A program made the translations under genes and the position numbers. 64,000 nucleotides of DNA from Glaciecola sp. KUL10 (lineage in GTDB: Bacteria > Pseudomonadota > Gammaproteobacteria > Enterobacterales > Alteromonadaceae): contig NZ_BGNG01000007.1 of NCBI RefSeq assembly GCF_003203515.1, positions 1 to 64,000 of the forward strand, given 5' to 3'. A model generated the notes under the pieces. That model was given only the letters and a program-made list of their open reading frames with translations, was not told the DNA's origin and made no database searches. Within the stretch, counting starts at the first letter, position 1, and every line of letters begins with the position of its first letter. Below are positions 1 to 10,185 of the stretch, piece after piece.

Positions 1-56
1 GTTTTAATGATACTGGCAGACCGCGATAATACAATTAATATAAGAGCTATTACATC

Positions 57-353
57 TCATAGGTCACGCGAATTAGCGTGAGTCTTATTTTTTCTAATCT
101 TCCCCAAAACACTTATTATTGTGATGGTTACCCCACTAACTAATATCCAATATCCAGACAGAACAATAATCCCTATTAGTGCCATTGGAGCGTCATTTGC
201 TTGAAAATCTGCTGACCACACCATAGCATCAAATATTGTTAGCGAAATTGGTGGAATAAAGAACAACAGGCTTAGCTTTAACCACACTTTTTTAATATGA
301 ATTAAGGCTAGCCCAAATAAAACTCCAATTATGGTTGGGATAAGAAAGTTCAT
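57..353 (-). CDS. small three-helix membrane protein, unknown function
   Basis: A 98-residue protein that I do not recognise. It has about three hydrophobic segments (near residues 4-18, 25-43 and 58-84) and a basic tail rich in Lys/Arg, so it is probably an inner-membrane protein with a cytoplasmic C-terminus. Its ATG follows the stop codon of the upstream phospholipase-like gene by only 7 bases, and the Shine-Dalgarno GAGG overlaps that stop codon, so the two are probably co-translated. Because the partner is a secreted phospholipase-A2-like protein, this could be an immunity or helper protein, but nothing in its sequence shows that. Confidence 0.6.
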   Translation of the reverse strand: MNFLIPTIIGVLFGLALIHIKKVWLKLSLLFFIPPISLTIFDAMVWSADFQANDAPMALIGIIVLSGYWILVSGVTITIISVLGKIRKNKTHANSRDL

Positions 354-360
354 AAAAACC

Positions 361-1344
361 TCAAGGACAAGGTACGTGTGTCAAACCGCGAATGCAAACG
401 CCATATGCACATATTCGATATTGAACAGGCATAAGACAAATACCGCCGTTATATAGTTCTAATGGGAATATTTCACCTGATCCACCGTCCCCTGATCCGC
501 TGTTTGTTGAGCCGGTACCGCTTACTACATTCAACTCACCTTTTTTATCTTTGCAGCTTGTACCTTTATTGGCACAATATGCATCTAACCCTATATCAGT
601 ATAAGCAACTGCTGCATGATAACTATAAGCAATTGCCATTAGCTGACCGAAAGCGATTGACTCTGGCACAGGAAAATCAATTGCAATGATTCTAGCTTCA
701 TATTGCGCAAGCCAACGCATATCGGTCAAAAACATCGAATCGCACCAAGACTTATTTCTGAATGACGCATAACAAATATCATGGTTATTGCATGCTCTAA
801 GGAAAGGGTAATCAGGAATATAAGGGTAACTCCCATGGTTAGGGGTACCGCATCCGTTGGCAATTGAGCTTGATTGCGAGTTTAGGGTTCCATCTAGTTG
901 ACTGCGGCGCAGTTGCAAGGATTTACTCTCGGGTTGGAAAGTTAAGGTTGAGTTTTTTAACTCAGTAATAGATTGGTCTACGTACACTGCAAAAAATACA
1001 AGTATTTCATACTCCATTCTATCCAAATTTTCCAATCGAACAGGCTTAGATATGCCTTGGCTATCCTCTTCCCATATGATTCTTCTTGCATCAAAGTTCT
1101 TGAAATCTACAGCATATTTTTGTGCCTTTAGGCCAATTAAACAAAGCTCCTCGCCTCGATCAAATTCACAAAAAGTATAGTCATCAATGTTGTGAGATTC
1201 GTTGAACTCTTTATAAATTGCATAATCTTCATAGTCGCCAAACTCTTCTTTAAAAATTTCAGAGTCTATTAGTTTACCTAGAGATTGTGGCGCATAGCCA
1301 AGTAAGGTTGAGAACAGCATCAAAACAATGAGAGGATATTTCAT
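361..1344 (-). CDS. secreted phospholipase A2-like protein
   Basis: The 327-residue protein starts with a hydrophobic signal peptide (residues about 1-20). The C-terminal half has the hallmarks of the phospholipase A2 fold: a glycine-rich calcium-loop-like segment NGCGTPNHG at 163-171 and the catalytic helix CNNHDICY at 185-192, with the His188-Asp189 pair expected to activate water for hydrolysis of the sn-2 acyl bond. Further cysteines (201, and several after 255) could form disulfides, which fits export. The N-terminal 150 residues match nothing I know. The Gly/Ser-rich stretch near residues 275-290 looks like a linker to a short Cys-containing tail. Activity is inferred from the motif only. 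It is followed by a small membrane protein. Confidence 0.7.
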   Translation of the reverse strand: MKYPLIVLMLFSTLLGYAPQSLGKLIDSEIFKEEFGDYEDYAIYKEFNESHNIDDYTFCEFDRGEELCLIGLKAQKYAVDFKNFDARRIIWEEDSQGISKPVRLENLDRMEYEILVFFAVYVDQSITELKNSTLTFQPESKSLQLRRSQLDGTLNSQSSSIANGCGTPNHGSYPYIPDYPFLRACNNHDICYASFRNKSWCDSMFLTDMRWLAQYEARIIAIDFPVPESIAFGQLMAIAYSYHAAVAYTDIGLDAYCANKGTSCKDKKGELNVVSGTGSTNSGSGDGGSGEIFPLELYNGGICLMPVQYRICAYGVCIRGLTHVPCP

Positions 1345-1452
1345 TACACTTCCTTTTAGTTATATCCACTTAGGATTGGTATATCGTTAGCATAAAAAAC
1401 TTCCAAATCATAGGTAATGTATCAATCTTTTTGCAGAGGGTTGTTTCTTACT

Positions 1453-3119
1453 CTAAAGAAGTAAATTAGTAAGATAACTGTTTCTTTTATGGGCTTGGCT
1501 GGGCATTTCAGTGATTTGCCTGAAATCCTCTTCACAACCGACTATATGAATTTCTGTCGCGGCTCTAGTAATGGCAATGTATAACCATGCTCTGTCTACA
1601 ATACGCCCTTTTTGCAGAGCAATAATAACTCTAGGAAACTGAGAGCCTTGTGCTTTGTGGAGTGTTATCGCGTAACCCAACACCATGCAATCCAATAAAG
1701 ATGGCGTTATTTCGATTTTCTCACCCGAATCGAGTGTGACTTCGCCGAAGCTGTGGCTCGATGATGAAACATTTGTCAATGTGCCAAGCGAACCATTTTG
1801 AATACCTCTGTCATAATGATTTTGGGTAAATAAGATGGCGTCATTAAGCCTAAGATTTTGAAAAAATTGTTCACCGTGCATTTCAAACTCAAGCCTGCTG
1901 CCATCAGAATTAACAGCCTCTTTTATTTGTTTGTTGATGTCTGCGACAAGTGCTTTGCTCGGAGCCATGACACGAGTATCAGCAGGTGATTGCTGATAAA
2001 GGTCACAACATACTTTCGCTATAGTGCTCCTTTTCGTTTCATGGAAATGGATCGCTCCGATGCTCAACTGTTCTGCGACGTTACCTTGGTTAACGAGCTT
2101 GAATATTCTGGAATGCCTGTTGAGCCATCCTGATGTTTCACAATATCCAGTTTGGTATAGTCAACAGCCTTTGAGCGGACAATATCATAAAGTACCTTAC
2201 CGCAACCAAAAGGCGGCAACTGATCTGGATCTCCAGTAAAGACGAAACGTACTGAAGGATGCGTATGGTTTATTGGGCGGTACATGGTCGGTAGAGCAAT
2301 CATGCTGGCCTCATCAATTACCAGATGGTGCTTTTGTTGCTCTGGTGTAGGTGCGATAGGCTCTCCACGCAACAGCTTGGCAATGGTTGAGGTCATACGG
2401 CCAATAGATTCATGCAACCTCATGGCAGCTCTTCCACTCAGCGCCACTGCGTGTATTTCAAACCCCATTCGATGAAATGCGTTAAGAGCTGTTCTAAGTA
2501 CTGTCGTTTTGCCAGTATCAGCACCGCCAGTGATGCAGCTTACTGAATTGTCTAAACACATCGCCACAGCTTCACTTTGCTTTTTGGTCAAATCATAAGG
2601 CAAGTCAGACACCACAGAGCAATATGCAGAGTTTGCATTGTCGCCATACAAATCTTTTTGGCGCGCTAGAGCCTTAAGTCGCTTCGCTATTACATTTTCC
2701 ATCAACAATTGTGCAGTTGGATGGTAGGTGCCAGAGTCTGAATTCAGGATGTATTGTGCTTTGCTGTCACCGATACCTTTGAAGTCACTTTCTTATGCAA
2801 GAAGATGAATTAGTTGCTCGCCTGTTTCGGGCAATCTGCATGCGACGCGTTGAGGTGATTCATAGGTATGCTGTTGCATGACATAATCATCACTCTCCAT
2901 TTCTTCAATTACCCGTTTCCCCTTGACTAACCAATGTTGACCTTGCACTGGGTGTACTGGAATAGAGTCAGGATTAATTTTAATGGTGATGTAATATCTG
3001 CTGCTATTGGCTTTATAGGAGTTTTTCTTAAGCGGAACACCGCTGATTATCACCATACTGGGCGATTTATATGGAATGCTCGTTACACGCATTTGTTCTT
3101 CATGTACGGCTAAATTCAT
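1453..3119 (-). pseudogene. RecD-like SF1 DNA helicase, disrupted
   Basis: Three open segments make one SF1B helicase of the RecD/TraA type. The N-terminal segment (3119 to 2796) ends at an in-frame TAA (2793-2795), and the same frame continues with FKGIGDSKAQYIL and then the ATPase core. The core has motif I (GGADTGKTT), a DEAS Walker B and a GDPDQLPP motif. Near 2095-2105 the frame is lost: the minus-strand sequence continues in another frame as LVNQGNVAEQLSIGAIHFHE and on to the UvrD_C_2 motifs ITLHKAQGSQFP and AWLYIAITRAA. Motif I has Asp where Gly is expected (GGxGTGKT), consistent with decay. The start overlaps the stop of the coiled-coil gene by ATGA. One nonsense plus one frameshift lesion make a functional product unlikely unless the assembly is wrong. 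Confidence 0.8.
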
Positions 3120-3427
3120 CGTGGCATGAATCCCATTTCTGATAAGGTTTCAGACAGCTCCCTAAATCGCTCCAGCTTACTCTCTAATTCTTTAACCTTG
3201 GCTTTCAGAGCAATGTTTTCAACCTCTAAGGCAGACGCACGTTTCGATACGAGCATCTTATGGCTAGTAGTGTTGTCATATTGTTTTGGGTTATCAGCAT
3301 TCATCTTTGCGGATTCGGTCAGGGGCGGCAGGACACGCCTCTCACGCAAGTTGTCCTCAAGCGTCTTAAGCGTTCTTCTGAGTGCAGGATTTTGGTTGAG
3401 TGCAAATTTAACCCGTTTTAGCTTCAT
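3116..3427 (-). CDS. coiled-coil protein upstream of the broken helicase
   Basis: A 103-residue, very basic N-terminus followed by a Leu/Glu/Lys heptad region (about residues 64-95: ALEVENIALKAKVKELESKL) predicted to form a coiled coil. It resembles the short coiled-coil partners found with recombinases or helicases on genomic islands, but I cannot name the family. Its stop codon overlaps the helicase start (ATGA), so the two were one operon. With the helicase broken, this gene may be a residue of a once mobile region. Confidence 0.6.
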   Translation of the reverse strand: MKLKRVKFALNQNPALRRTLKTLEDNLRERRVLPPLTESAKMNADNPKQYDNTTSHKMLVSKRASALEVENIALKAKVKELESKLERFRELSETLSEMGFMPR

Positions 3428-3524
3428 CTACGCTTTCCAAGTTTAACCACCAGTTGTTTTAATTTAACATTTTCACATTACACCAAGTATAAAATAAATT
3501 GGACTTCACAAGCTGTCACGTATA

Positions 3525-3554
3525 AAAATAAAAACCCACTAAATTAGCGGGCTT
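3525..3554 (-). terminator. probable Rho-independent terminator of the TonB receptor gene
   Basis: On the minus strand CCCGCUAA/UUAGUGGG can form a short stem with one G-U wobble (arms at 3535-3540 and 3546-3551), directly followed by a T-rich tail TTTTTATTTTTA. It lies about 70 bases past the stop of the TonB-dependent receptor. Confidence 0.6.
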
Positions 3555-3622
3555 CGTTAGTTTTTCGTGTTTATTTTAACACTTTAAATTATTGCAACTG
3601 CTAAGAAGTGGAGTCAATGGTC

Positions 3623-5671
3623 TTAAAAATTGAGCTCTATACCTATAGAAGGAAAGACCTCTAGACCTTTTTCTGCGGTTAAAGGTACATTAGTCAAACT
3701 TTCAGAACCATTTGGAGAGTAATAGTAACCAGATACATTATCACCAGCCAAAGCATTTAAAAGCGCAAATGTTATCGAGCCATCTAGGCCAAAGGGTAAG
3801 TTAGAATACTTTGCTTGTAAGTCTAAGCGAACATAGTTTGGCAGAGTTTCGCTGTTAAGCTCTCCATAGTTTGGTAAAAAATTATCTGGAAAATTTGGAT
3901 TGACTCTCAACCCAACGATAGGAGTATACTTCGCACCTGCTCTTGCCGTAAATCGCGCTCCGAACTCCCAATAATCAGAATATTCGTAATTAGTGACAAT
4001 ATTCACTACCCAAGGTGTATCTAGCCAATATGGAGTGGTTTGTTTACTCAGCTCATCGGTACGTTCACTCTTCGCGTAGCTAAAACTGGCCCAAGCATAC
4101 CATCCATTTTGCTTTTGCCGTTCGATTAGCAGTTCTGCACCATAGGACTCCCCACTAACATCATTTGTATAATTTAAGCTTGGAGTCTGACTAAGCTCGT
4201 CAGTGGCACGAGGTAAATCATCTAACTGCTTAAAATAAACTTCAAATTTAGTTGACCATAAATTGTTCCACTGCGTTTCGGTACCGGCAGAATAATGATT
4301 TGATAAAAAAGGTTTTAAATTTGGATTGCCTATTGTCGGTAAGATTTGTCCACTATTTGGAAAGCGCGAGTAGACTCCTCCTTTTGCGAAAATTGTATTT
4401 GAGTTACTTAACATCCAAGACAGGCTAATACGTGGATGAATAAAAGACTTATCGGTGTAGCTGTCTTTTTCAAATCTCGTACCAATTTCAACCAACGCCT
4501 TTTTTGACAAATGCCAACTATCAACTAGGTACACGCCGATTACGTCAATATCTATCGCATCGTCTCCTTGAACCCTATCACCTCTTTGACTTTCACAATC
4601 AGAGGTAATTTCTGTGCAAGTATAATTGATAATATCATAGGTATATTCAAACCTATTGATTTGAGCGTCCGCTCCAATCATTATAGTGTGATTAGGCACT
4701 ATATCGCTTGTTACGCTAGCTCTAAAATTATTTTGTGTGTTTTTACCATGTGTAAATTGCCCAGCACCAAAATTGTTTCTGTCTGTTGTAATGACTTGGT
4801 TAAAGCCTAGAGATGAGAAGCTTTTATTGCCAAAGTGCTCATAAATAAACGACTGTGAATGTGTAGACGACTTGACTCGTTCATTACCTACAAGGTCAGG
4901 GTTTATTCTTCCATCTTCTGAAAGCTCAGATATATTAGCGCCTCCTTTATCACTTGCACCTAGGGCAGCTATTGTCAATTTTTGATTTTTTCCAATCTGC
5001 CATTGGTACTTCATTTGATAGTCATCACTTATTGGTGCATCAATAATAGTAATACCATCACTTTCTTCTGTCCCTTCAGATAGAAACAAATGAATAAGTG
5101 AGCGCCGATAACTAGCATAAAAAGCATGGTCTTCAGCTAAACTTCCTTCAGCAAAGATACCTGTTTTGATAAGGCTGGCATCTAATGTGAATTTAATGTC
5201 TTGTTGCCGAGGATCTCTTAATTTCACATCAAAGACACCTCCTGTGGCTCCGCCATATTGTGCGCCAAATGAAGAGGCATGAAAGTTAAAATCCTGTACA
5301 ATATTCTTGTTAAAGATGCTGTCTCCAAATAGGTGATATATATAACCTGTAGGCATCCCATCGATAAAAAAAGCGTTGTCCTGCGGCGAAGAACCACGCA
5401 CCGCAGGCGCACCACCTTCGTCACCGCCAGCATATAAAACACCTGGTAAAGAAAATACCGCAGCTAATGGATCACCATCGATACCAGCTATATTTAAGAG
5501 TTTAACTGTTTCTTCACTTGGTTCAGAATTAAGCTTGTTACGTTGCCCCTTTACGGTAAGTATTTCCAGCTCATTTTCGTTAGTAGCATTGCTCACGGCA
5601 ATTGACTGATTTGATATTAGTAACGAAATAAGCATCGACGCTTTGGCGATGAGGATTCTTTTATTATGCAT
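3623..5671 (-). CDS. TonB-dependent outer-membrane receptor
   Basis: 682 residues with a signal peptide (to about residue 25, cleavage near SIAVSNA). A plug domain follows: LEILTVKGQR is a likely TonB box, then VFSLPGVLYAGGDEGGAPAVRGSSPQDNAFFIDGMPTG gives the typical plug pattern. After about residue 150 comes a long beta-barrel ending in an aromatic residue (IELNF). It would import a substrate across the outer membrane using TonB-ExbBD energy. The plug is of the kind seen in short TonB receptors of marine gammaproteobacteria, and its substrate cannot be read from the sequence. No transport or enzyme partner is adjacent in the same operon. A Shine-Dalgarno AAGGGA precedes the ATG. Confidence 0.85.
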   Translation of the reverse strand: MHNKRILIAKASMLISLLISNQSIAVSNATNENELEILTVKGQRNKLNSEPSEETVKLLNIAGIDGDPLAAVFSLPGVLYAGGDEGGAPAVRGSSPQDNAFFIDGMPTGYIYHLFGDSIFNKNIVQDFNFHASSFGAQYGGATGGVFDVKLRDPRQQDIKFTLDASLIKTGIFAEGSLAEDHAFYASYRRSLIHLFLSEGTEESDGITIIDAPISDDYQMKYQWQIGKNQKLTIAALGASDKGGANISELSEDGRINPDLVGNERVKSSTHSQSFIYEHFGNKSFSSLGFNQVITTDRNNFGAGQFTHGKNTQNNFRASVTSDIVPNHTIMIGADAQINRFEYTYDIINYTCTEITSDCESQRGDRVQGDDAIDIDVIGVYLVDSWHLSKKALVEIGTRFEKDSYTDKSFIHPRISLSWMLSNSNTIFAKGGVYSRFPNSGQILPTIGNPNLKPFLSNHYSAGTETQWNNLWSTKFEVYFKQLDDLPRATDELSQTPSLNYTNDVSGESYGAELLIERQKQNGWYAWASFSYAKSERTDELSKQTTPYWLDTPWVVNIVTNYEYSDYWEFGARFTARAGAKYTPIVGLRVNPNFPDNFLPNYGELNSETLPNYVRLDLQAKYSNLPFGLDGSITFALLNALAGDNVSGYYYSPNGSESLTNVPLTAEKGLEVFPSIGIELNF

Positions 5672-6069
5672 TATTTTCCCTTAAATATTGACTTAACAAG
5701 AGGGGTAAAATTTAGCAAATCAAATAATTTAACTCTGTTGTTGAATTGTTCGTTATTGAGGAGAGTTTCTTACACTTTCTAAACAAAGACGAAATCGTTT
5801 CATGTTGTTACTAGCGCAAATCTGGAAATTACAAGATATAGACTTAGCTAGTTGAGAGTGCGATAGGAATTGCTTTGAAGCTATTTCTAAAACGGCGAGG
5901 AAAGCTAATTTAAATGTCAACGGAATTAAAATAATGACACTTTATTTATTGAAAAAAACATAATCAAAAAGAAACTCGGTGACAAATTGAGAATCAAATG
6001 TTACATCTTAAATTGAAACAATATTTCTTCGTAATTAGGCAAAGAAAATGGACTTTCAATTTAATCTCT
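5672..6069. other. 398-base intergenic region
   Basis: AT-rich stretch between the leftward TonB receptor and the leftward hydrolase. It must hold the receptor promoter, but I see no convincing operator, repeat, RNA gene or small ORF with a ribosome binding site. Confidence 0.5.
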
Positions 6070-7014
6070 TTATGGCCTCAGCAAGAAGTCCAAGTATAAA
6101 TCTGCTATTTGTTTAGGCTTATCTAGCATTGGAATGTGCCCAGAATTATTAAGAATTTCACGTTGTGAATTGGGTAACGCTTCATGTAATAAATCTGCTC
6201 CGCTTACATGAAAAATACGGTCTTCTTGACACCAAAGTATAAGTGTCGGGAGCTCTAAAGTAGGTGCCAAATCAAGCAATTTTGGTGTACTTACAAAACT
6301 ATTTGCTGCTAACCAAATTTGTTTATTATGATCGACGGTTTTTAATTCCTGTTTCATCCAAGTTCTTAATATTGGCGACGGAATAGCGGGTGTTTTGGGA
6401 AAAAGCCATTGATTGCGGATTTCAAATTCTTTTTCAGACTCAACTAAAAGTGGATATTGCCCATTTGCAATAGCAACTTGCATATCACTTTGAATTAATG
6501 AGTCCACACCGAGAGGACTACCAATAAATGTTAGTGATCTGAGTAAATCTGGTCTAGTTGCCGCCATTAAAGCTGCAACAGCTGCGCCCATTGAGTTCGC
6601 ACCAAAATGAGCAGATTCGATTTCTAGTGCATCCAAGACAATCAATAAGTTCTGCTTCTGATGAGACAGTAGATAGTGTTCAAAACCGAGTTGCTTGTTA
6701 TCACCGAAACCAGGTAAATCCAACGCGATTACCCTAAAATAAGGAGTAAGCTCACGAGCCAAATCAACCCAGTGCTCTTTCCTAGCAAATATACCGTGTA
6801 AAAGAACAATAGTTTCTGTATGCACACCTTTCTTGCCTCCTTCCAAGTAATGAATATTCCCTAAAGGCGTTTTCATGGACTTGGAAGATAATCCAGCAGA
6901 AGTGTTGTTCAATAAAAGTAAGAATCTACTCATAGTTTGGGGGATAGCAAACCATGAGTAAATAAAGAACAGAAAAAATAATATACAAAAAAAAATAATA
7001 GTGTATCGCTTCAT
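6070..7014 (-). CDS. membrane-anchored alpha/beta hydrolase
   Basis: 314 residues. An N-terminal hydrophobic helix (about residues 5-22) anchors or exports the protein. An alpha/beta hydrolase fold follows: the oxyanion motif VLLHGIFA, the nucleophile elbow ANSMGA, the acid in WCQEDRIF and the catalytic His in SGHIPML. It is therefore probably a serine esterase or lipase of the monoacylglycerol-lipase-like group, acting at the inner membrane or in the periplasm. The substrate is unknown. It appears monocistronic. The sequence directly upstream is AT-rich with no clear operator. Confidence 0.8.
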   Translation of the reverse strand: MKRYTIIFFCILFFLFFIYSWFAIPQTMSRFLLLLNNTSAGLSSKSMKTPLGNIHYLEGGKKGVHTETIVLLHGIFARKEHWVDLARELTPYFRVIALDLPGFGDNKQLGFEHYLLSHQKQNLLIVLDALEIESAHFGANSMGAAVAALMAATRPDLLRSLTFIGSPLGVDSLIQSDMQVAIANGQYPLLVESEKEFEIRNQWLFPKTPAIPSPILRTWMKQELKTVDHNKQIWLAANSFVSTPKLLDLAPTLELPTLILWCQEDRIFHVSGADLLHEALPNSQREILNNSGHIPMLDKPKQIADLYLDFLLRP

Positions 7015-7892
7015 TTTGGTTTACTCACTTATCTGTAACAGTCTTAAAGACACCAATATCCAGCGGATATAAAGTGTCCTTGAATTCAGTTGAAATTTAG
7101 ATGAACGTTATTTTGTAATGGCGAATGCGCTAGTTTAAATAGTTACAATAAAGAAACAGATTTCATATTCGTGTTACTTTGACGTAGATTCACTACCTTC
7201 CTATTGATATCACTTCAGATCTGTAAAAAGCATCAGCTTCTATATCGTCCTCAGTAAATTAGACCATTTTGTAATTCACGCTTTCTATCAAAACTGCTAG
7301 GTCAAAATAATGAGAAGAATCAGGGTTATTTGACTGACTGTAAGTTGAAACACGCTTAGTATTTATTCCTTGAATATTAAATTTAGCAACAAGAATAAAT
7401 CCGCTTCCAACATCTAATGCATACCAGTCTCAAGAGAGCCCGCTATACACAATGGAAACGTTGGGCACGGGAGTCAATAGGTAAATTAAGCCAGTCGAAG
7501 CAACAGACCAAGTATGAGTCCATGCAAATAGGCTATTGAAACCGAAAAATGTGGTCAAAAGCATGGTGCAAATCCCCCACACACATCGATCTTGCCCGGT
7601 ATTATTAGGTGAGCTTCGTAACATGCGTACCGCCCGCGGTGAGAGCGATGAATATTTGATAAAATCATACCGTTACCACTTATTGACATTTTTTCCAAGT
7701 ACCCAACCGTTAGTATCTTTCATGGATTCCGCAAGGCTCATTTTCTTGACCTTTGGTTTTTCGCGAGATTCAATAACAACAATTATCTCTAACTACCCTC
7801 GAAAATACTGTAAGGAAAAGTTTAGCAAATGTTTGAAAATGTAATTGCAACAATACCTTCGCGCTATCAAAAATATCTAAGCTGAAACAGAC
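7015..7892. other. gene-poor stretch, possible element remnant
   Basis: About 880 bases without a gene I can support. The segment 7425-7680 is visibly richer in G+C than its flanks, and it carries two overlapping short reading frames on opposite strands (7430-7624 minus, 7536-7844 plus) with neither convincing ribosome binding sites nor known motifs. This pattern suggests a degenerate fragment of a transferred or mobile sequence, but no terminal repeats or transposase motif could be recognised. Confidence 0.4.
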
Positions 7893-7919
7893 AATAAAAA
7901 GCCATCATTGCGATGGCTT
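7893..7919 (-). terminator. Rho-independent terminator of asnS
   Basis: A perfect 8-bp stem AAGCCATC/GATGGCTT with a 5-base loop (7899-7919), followed on the minus strand by a T run (TTTTTATT). It lies 36 bases after the asnS stop. Confidence 0.85.
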
Positions 7920-7954
7920 AAATATTTTGATTAGTAATAAACGAAAGGAAATGC

Positions 7955-9352
7955 TTAATACTGAGCGTTACCTGGCGTGCGAGGGAATGGAATTACGTCC
8001 CTTACATTTTGCATACCGGTTACATAGGCAACTAAACGTTCGAAACCTAAGCCAAAGCCAGAGTGGGGGACTGAGCCGTAGCGTCTTAAGTCGCGATACC
8101 AGCTGTAGTCTTCTTTGTCTAAGCCCATTTCCTCAAGTCTTTGGTCAAATACATCAAGGCGTTCTTCACGTTGTGAACCGCCGATGATTTCGCCGATACC
8201 CGGTGCAAGCACGTCCATCGCGGCAACGGTTTTATTATCGTCGTTAATGCGCATATAAAAGGCTTTGATGTCTTTAGGGTAGTTTTGCATGATAATAGGC
8301 GCACCGACGTGTTCTTCAGCGAGATATCGCTCGTGCTCTGAAGATAAATCCACGCCCCATTCAACAGGGAATTCGAATTTCTTACCGCTTTTTTGCAAGA
8401 TATCAATGGCATCAGTGTAGTCCATACGAACAAAAGGAGAGTCGATCACTGACTTCATTCTGGTAACGACTTCTTTATTCACGCGTTGCTCAAAAAATGC
8501 CATATCATCTGGACGCTCAGCTAAAACAGCTTTGAAAACGTACTTAAGCATGTCTTCAGCAAGTTGTGCGACATCTGATAACTCAGCAAACGCTACTTCA
8601 GGTTCGATCATCCAAAATTCAGCTAAATGACGGCTTGTATTTGAGTTTTCTGCTCTGAACGTAGGGCCAAAGGTATAAACTTTGGACATCGCTGTACAGT
8701 ATGTTTCTACATTTAATTGACCTGAAACCGTTAAAAACGTCTCTTTGCCGAAAAAGTCTTCTTTGTAGTCTACGTTACCTTTTTCATCTCTGGGGATGTT
8801 CATCATATCAAGCGTAGATACACGGAACATTTCACCGGCACCCTCAGTGTCTGAGGCTGTTAGGATGGGCGTGCTGATCCAGAAGTAACCTTGTTCATGG
8901 AAAAACCTGTGAATCGCTTGCGACAGGCAGTTTCTAACCCTTGTCACTGCACCGATAATATTGGTGCGTGGACGAAGATGCGCATGTTCTCGAAGATACT
9001 CAATCGAATGACGTTTCGCCGCCATCGGGTATGTATCGGGGTTTTCAACCCAACCCAAAACCTTAATGCTGTCAGCTTCAATCTCTAATGATTGCCCTTT
9101 ACCTTCAGACGCTTTTAGCGTGCCCAATACTTCTAAAGAACAGCTGGTGGTGAGTTTGGTCACTTCGTCATAATTTTCTAAAGTATTAAGAGCAACAACT
9201 TGAATTGGGTCGAAGCAACTTCCATCGTGCAATGCCACGAAAGAAAGACCTGCTTTAGAATCTCGTTTGGTTCTTACCCAACCCTTTAAGGTGACTTGTG
9301 CACCCACATCATGTTTTCCAGCCAAAACGTCGGCGACTGGTGTATATGACAT
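7955..9352 (-). CDS. asnS: asparagine-tRNA ligase
   Basis: Class IIb aminoacyl-tRNA synthetase that charges tRNA-Asn. The N-terminal OB-fold anticodon-binding domain ([13 protein letters not shown]-type, near residues 20-110) is followed by the class II core, with motif 2 region [16 protein letters not shown] and motif 3 GFGLGFERL near the C-terminus. It matches the gammaproteobacterial enzyme along its full length (465 residues here, about 466 in E. coli). I chose the ATG at 9352 ([10 protein letters not shown]) rather than 9364 because GGAG lies 7 bases upstream of 9352, whereas the longer start places that GGAG inside the gene and has no ribosome binding site of its own. It is single and leftward, with a clear terminator. 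Confidence 0.97.
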   Translation of the reverse strand: MSYTPVADVLAGKHDVGAQVTLKGWVRTKRDSKAGLSFVALHDGSCFDPIQVVALNTLENYDEVTKLTTSCSLEVLGTLKASEGKGQSLEIEADSIKVLGWVENPDTYPMAAKRHSIEYLREHAHLRPRTNIIGAVTRVRNCLSQAIHRFFHEQGYFWISTPILTASDTEGAGEMFRVSTLDMMNIPRDEKGNVDYKEDFFGKETFLTVSGQLNVETYCTAMSKVYTFGPTFRAENSNTSRHLAEFWMIEPEVAFAELSDVAQLAEDMLKYVFKAVLAERPDDMAFFEQRVNKEVVTRMKSVIDSPFVRMDYTDAIDILQKSGKKFEFPVEWGVDLSSEHERYLAEEHVGAPIIMQNYPKDIKAFYMRINDDNKTVAAMDVLAPGIGEIIGGSQREERLDVFDQRLEEMGLDKEDYSWYRDLRRYGSVPHSGFGLGFERLVAYVTGMQNVRDVIPFPRTPGNAQY

Positions 9353-9524
9353 ATTGTTCTCCATTGTAAAATTATTGCGTGCGAAAACTAGCTATTTGGC
9401 TTATTGATTTAATCACTGTATTTGCACGGATTTTGTATTGGTGTTCTGTTAATATCTACTGAACTAACTCGTAGTGTGCCAAGTATACTTATATAGGCGC
9501 TAGATACCATTACTCAACGCGAAT

Positions 9525-9947
9525 ATGCAGCAAAATTCAGAAAAAAACTTAGATTTAGGTCCAACTCGACAAAGCACAATGACGAATATCGAGCGTCGGT
9601 TGAAAAAGCGAGCGCAGGATCCTTTTTTTCGTATTGTTGTAATTCTTAACTTATCGGCCTGGTTGTCATTATTTATTGCCCTAGTGTTGTTTCATTTTGC
9701 AAGGCCGGAGTTTATTTCTGGGGTTCAGAAATATTGGGGAATTGAAGGGCGCATCTATTGGTCTAAAGAGCATGTTTCCAGTCTGTTGACGATGCTCCAA
9801 ATCTGTTTGGGTCTTGGATTGGCATCCACGCTTATGAGAAGCAGGCGAAATAGAAGAAAAACCGATAATTTTGGCGTGAACCTATTTATCTTACTTGCGA
9901 TATCATTTCTTAGTCTAGTCACGTTGTACACATCTATTGTCGAGTGA
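9525..9947 (+). CDS. unknown membrane protein
   Basis: 140 residues with a basic N-terminal cytoplasmic stretch and three predicted transmembrane helices (about 37-58, 81-102 and 117-137). No family recognised. It is divergent from asnS and ends 238 bases before the EF-hand protein gene. The Arg/Lys-rich loop MRSRRNRRKT between helices 2 and 3 should face the cytoplasm. Confidence 0.6.
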   Translation: MQQNSEKNLDLGPTRQSTMTNIERRLKKRAQDPFFRIVVILNLSAWLSLFIALVLFHFARPEFISGVQKYWGIEGRIYWSKEHVSSLLTMLQICLGLGLASTLMRSRRNRRKTDNFGVNLFILLAISFLSLVTLYTSIVE

Positions 9948-10185
9948 AAACAAGGGCTTACACCTCTTTCTTAAACTGTCTTCAAACTGCGACACTCTTG
10001 ATTTTTCTATTTGGCGCTCGCTGCACAATGGTTGTAGAGGGTCGTATTTCTATATATGTTTTACGTGTTGCCAATATGCGACATTATTTATTTTTTAATT
10101 CCTTAAGTATTTGAATTTAAAGGTTTATTTATTTGGCTTGGTTTTTGATATACCACGTTGAGCAACAGCAAACGGGGTACTTATT

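Noticed and set aside
7536-7844. 102-residue frame in the gene-poor gap
   Set aside because: No recognisable motif and no clear ribosome site; could not be supported as a gene.
10008-10025. sigma54-like TGGC...TGC sequence upstream of the EF-hand gene
   Set aside because: The GG to GC spacing is 8 bases, not 10, so it does not fit a -24/-12 promoter.
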